Assembly: GCA_022563215.1 (NCBI GenBank)
Contig: JADFNT010000082.1
Location: 1-7,296, forward strand
DNA: 7,296 bases
Direction: 5' to 3'
From: Pseudomonadota bacterium
GTDB taxonomy: Bacteria; Pseudomonadota; Alphaproteobacteria; Rhodospirillales; Casp-alpha2
Shown here: in pieces, positions 5,617 through 7,296 of the stretch
Position numbering within the stretch: the stretch's first letter is position 1
Layout: the number at the start of each line of letters is the position of its first letter
Made by a program: the position numbers and the translations under genes
Notes under the pieces: generated by a model
What the model saw: the letters and a program-made list of their open reading frames with translations, nothing else
Database searches by the model: none
Told to the model about the DNA's origin: nothing

Positions 5617-6541
5617 GCGCCACGCCCTCGCGCCGCTTGTCGGCGCCGCCTTGGAGGCCGCCTTCGGTGACAAAAATGCCGTTGAGGCCGCTGGCGCGGT
5701 TGAACGGCTTGACCTGGTGGCCGATCTTTTCCAGCGCCGGAACCATTTTTTCCAGCCGCGTTCCTTCCTCGATCCTCAGGCCGTCGTTGCGGCTGAGGAA
5801 ATTCGGATAATCGACGGCCCTCTGTATGTTCAGCTTCCAGTCCAGGGCCGCGATCAAGGTCTTGGTGACGTAGCCGATGATCGACGGGCCGCCGGGCGAA
5901 CCGATGGCCATGACTACCCGGCCCCGGCCGTCGAAGACCAGCGTCGGCGCCATCGAGGAGCGCGGCCGCTTGCCGGGCATGGCGCGGTTAACGATGAGCG
6001 TGCCGCCCTTGGCGTTGGGCCTAAACGCGAAGTCGGTCAACTGGTTGTTGAGGATGAAGCCCCGGACCATCAGGCGCGAGCCGAAGGTCGAGGCGTTGGA
6101 CGCGGTGAGCGCCACGGCGTTGCCTTGGCCGTCGATGACGCTGAGGTGGGTTGTCGACAACCCCTCATGGGTTTCGCCAATGGCCATCGGCAACCGGGCG
6201 CTTTTGCCGGGCATGCCGGGCTGGCGCTTGCCCCAGGCCGTGCCGGGGGTGATGCCGGTGGCCCGGAGGCGCAGGTATTCAGGGTCCAGCAGGGCGGCCG
6301 CCGGGACCGGGACGAAATCCGGGTCGGCGATATAGGCGTTGCGGTCGGCGAACGCCAGGGCGCCGGCCTCGGCGATCAGGTGGACGGCCTCGGGCGAATC
6401 GGGACCGAGGGCGGCGAGGTCGAAATTCTCCACCATGCCCAGGATTTGCAGCGTCGTGATGCCGCCCGACGACGGCGGCCCCATGCCGCACACCCGCTAT
6501 CGGCGATAATCCCGGCACACCGGCTCGCGCGCCTTGGCCTC
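5606..6541 (-). pseudogene. ggt: gamma-glutamyltransferase, 5'-truncated (C-terminal half with whole small subunit)
   Basis: The frame after 6496 reads RVCGMGPPSSGGITTLQILG, the characteristic end of the large-subunit core of gamma-glutamyltransferase, and runs 295 codons from a GTG at 6491-6493 to the native-looking end GGADKRREGVALGD. Such enzymes cleave the gamma-glutamyl bond of glutathione, usually in the periplasm, after self-cleavage before a Thr. Counting from that GTG, the nucleophile is Thr114 in STTHLSVIDGQGNAV; other active-site pieces are Thr130, LNNQLTDF (148-155), RSSMAPT (178-184) and GSPGGPS (198-204). The catalytic subunit is therefore entire and free of stops. Missing are the signal peptide and roughly the first half of the large subunit, with the usual substrate-binding Arg. 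Upstream, the same frame is cut by a single TAG (6497-6499) and then runs into the recombinase gene. I placed the upper limit at 6541 because EAKAREPVCRDYRR looks like ggt sequence. A whole working enzyme is not encoded here. Confidence 0.82.
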
Positions 6542-7141
6542 CTGATTCCGCAGCACGCGGTAGACTGTCGGCCGACTCAACCCCGTCACGCGCGCGACCT
6601 TCGCGATGGCGTCGCCGCGTTCGACCATCTCGATGATGGCCTTTTCTTGATCCGGTTTAACGCGGTAATACCAGCCCGGCTTCGAGCCGCCCCAGCGCTT
6701 GCCCTTCCGCTTCGCTTCGGCAATTCCGGCCCGGATTCGTTCGGATCGCACCTCGTGCTCGAACTCGGCCACGCTGGCCAAGATGCGGGCTTGCAGCCGG
6801 CCGGATGGCGTAGCGAGGCTGAAGCCGTCGCGGATGGATACCAGATCGACCTTGCGGGCTTGCAACTCGTCGAATAACTCGCAGAGGCCGCGTGCCGTTC
6901 GGCCGAGCCGGTCCAGCCTCCATACGACGATTCGCTCCAATTTTCCGACTTGAAGCTCGGCGAGCAGCTTGGACATTCCCGGCCTTTCCATCGTCTTTCC
7001 GGTGTACTTGTCGCGGAACCAGCGAACCGGCCCGCCGTGCGCTTGCTCCCATCGTTTCAGATCGGGCAACTGCGAGGCGTGGTCCTGATCGGCCGTGCTG
7101 ACCCGGACGTAGATCGCGGTGTACTTGTCGGTCTTGGCCAT
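6497..7141 (-). CDS. serine recombinase (resolvase/invertase family)
   Basis: A small serine recombinase of 214 residues. The N-terminal catalytic domain has YVRVSTADQ with the nucleophile Ser15 and nearby Arg13, then VVWRLDRLGRTARG (about 72-85) with the conserved Arg and Asp, and the long helix FEHEVRSERIRAGI (about 127-140). A Gly/Lys-rich link leads to a Hin-type helix-turn-helix (about 165-197, TGLSRPTVYRVL). It should cut and rejoin DNA at paired sites to resolve cointegrates or invert segments. I chose the ATG at 7139-7141 because GGAG (7151-7154) lies nine bases upstream; a GTG at 7154-7156 overlaps that ribosome site. Related proteins normally end shortly after TVYRVL; here the frame goes on for about 16 residues (ending AREPVCRDYRR) that look like gamma-glutamyltransferase, so its own stop appears to be lost. 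No recombination site or transposase is visible. Confidence 0.9.
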   Translation of the reverse strand: MAKTDKYTAIYVRVSTADQDHASQLPDLKRWEQAHGGPVRWFRDKYTGKTMERPGMSKLLAELQVGKLERIVVWRLDRLGRTARGLCELFDELQARKVDLVSIRDGFSLATPSGRLQARILASVAEFEHEVRSERIRAGIAEAKRKGKRWGGSKPGWYYRVKPDQEKAIIEMVERGDAIAKVARVTGLSRPTVYRVLRNQEAKAREPVCRDYRR

Positions 7142-7165
7142 TGGTGTGTACTCCACTTGGCCGAT

Positions 7166-7190
7166 GCCGGCGAGCGCGGGGCCCGCCGGC
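7166..7190. repeat. 7-bp GC inverted repeat before the recombinase gene
   Basis: GCCGGCG (7166-7172) and CGCCGGC (7184-7190) form a perfect inverted repeat with an 11-base spacer in the 64-base gap between the edge ORF and the recombinase. Resolvase genes often have their operator and recombination site here, and an RNA hairpin ending the edge gene is another option. No T-tract follows. In GC-rich DNA such a repeat can arise by chance. Confidence 0.35.
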
Positions 7191-7205
7191 GCCGTCGGTT
7201 CATCG

Positions 7206-7296
7206 TCATGCCGCGGCTGCGGATTTCACCCGGCGTGTCAGCACGCCGCGTAGCTGGTCGATGGCATCCCGCACGTTGTTGCCCCGGAGCCGCACG
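7206..7296 (-). CDS. C-terminal end of an unrecognised protein, cut by the window edge
   Basis: The last 29 codons of a minus-strand frame that enters from the right edge and stops at TGA (7206-7208). They encode VRLRGNNVRDAIDQLRGVL followed by TRRVKSAAAA, a basic and probably helical tail. By hand count 23 of 29 third positions are G or C, in line with the real genes of the window, and no other frame here is open throughout with such use. It is transcribed toward the recombinase gene, 64 bases before it, so the two may belong to the same mobile segment. I cannot assign a family from so short a piece. Confidence 0.45.
   Translation of the reverse strand, partial: VRLRGNNVRDAIDQLRGVLTRRVKSAAAA

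Noticed and set aside
5651..6877. A long open frame of 408 codons on the plus strand, spanning ggt and the recombinase.
   Set aside because: It runs antisense to two recognisable proteins, its product has no familiar motif and is rich in Arg, Gly, Ala, Asp and His as expected from the reverse of GC-rich codons.
1..7296. CRISPR array, tRNA or rRNA genes, toxin-antitoxin pair, defence island.
   Set aside because: No regularly spaced repeats, no recognisable structural RNA and no defence-type domains were seen on either strand; the recombinase is the only mobility gene.

Overview
This is a GC-rich window with high G/C at codon third positions. Its gene content (a Tam-type methyltransferase, a GFA-family zinc protein, a FAD oxidoreductase of the Lpd/MerA type with a Tyr at the usual C-terminal His position, and a gamma-glutamyltransferase with a CGMGPPSSGG motif) suggests an alphaproteobacterium, perhaps of the Rhodospirillales. 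The taxonomic guess rests on protein style and was not tested by any search.

Left part (1-3291, plus strand): the C-terminal part of a pyridine nucleotide-disulfide oxidoreductase, then a complete membrane-bound sensor histidine kinase, then one base later a trans-aconitate 2-methyltransferase (tam). Kinase and tam must be co-transcribed; no response regulator is visible. Three 11-bp tandem repeats lie between the oxidoreductase and the kinase.

Middle (3292-5535): an AT-rich convergent gap with inverted repeats, followed by two minus-strand clusters. The first, in transcription order, is a secreted TPR protein, an integral membrane methyltransferase of the NnrU/MddA (isoprenylcysteine methyltransferase-like) type, and a small one-helix membrane ORF coupled by an ATGA overlap, whose reading frame seems to have slipped. 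The second is a 67-residue membrane protein whose end overlaps the start of a GFA-family zinc protein.

Right part (5606-7296, minus strand): the C-terminal half of a gamma-glutamyltransferase, including the whole catalytic small subunit, sits directly behind and in frame with a complete serine recombinase (resolvase). The last residues of the recombinase ORF read like gamma-glutamyltransferase sequence, and only one TAG codon separates them from the rest. The likeliest reading is that a mobile element or rearrangement replaced or interrupted the 5' half of ggt. Beyond the recombinase the end of another unrecognised ORF runs off the window. This chimeric junction is the most notable thing here. 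I found no CRISPR array, RNA gene or clear defence system.
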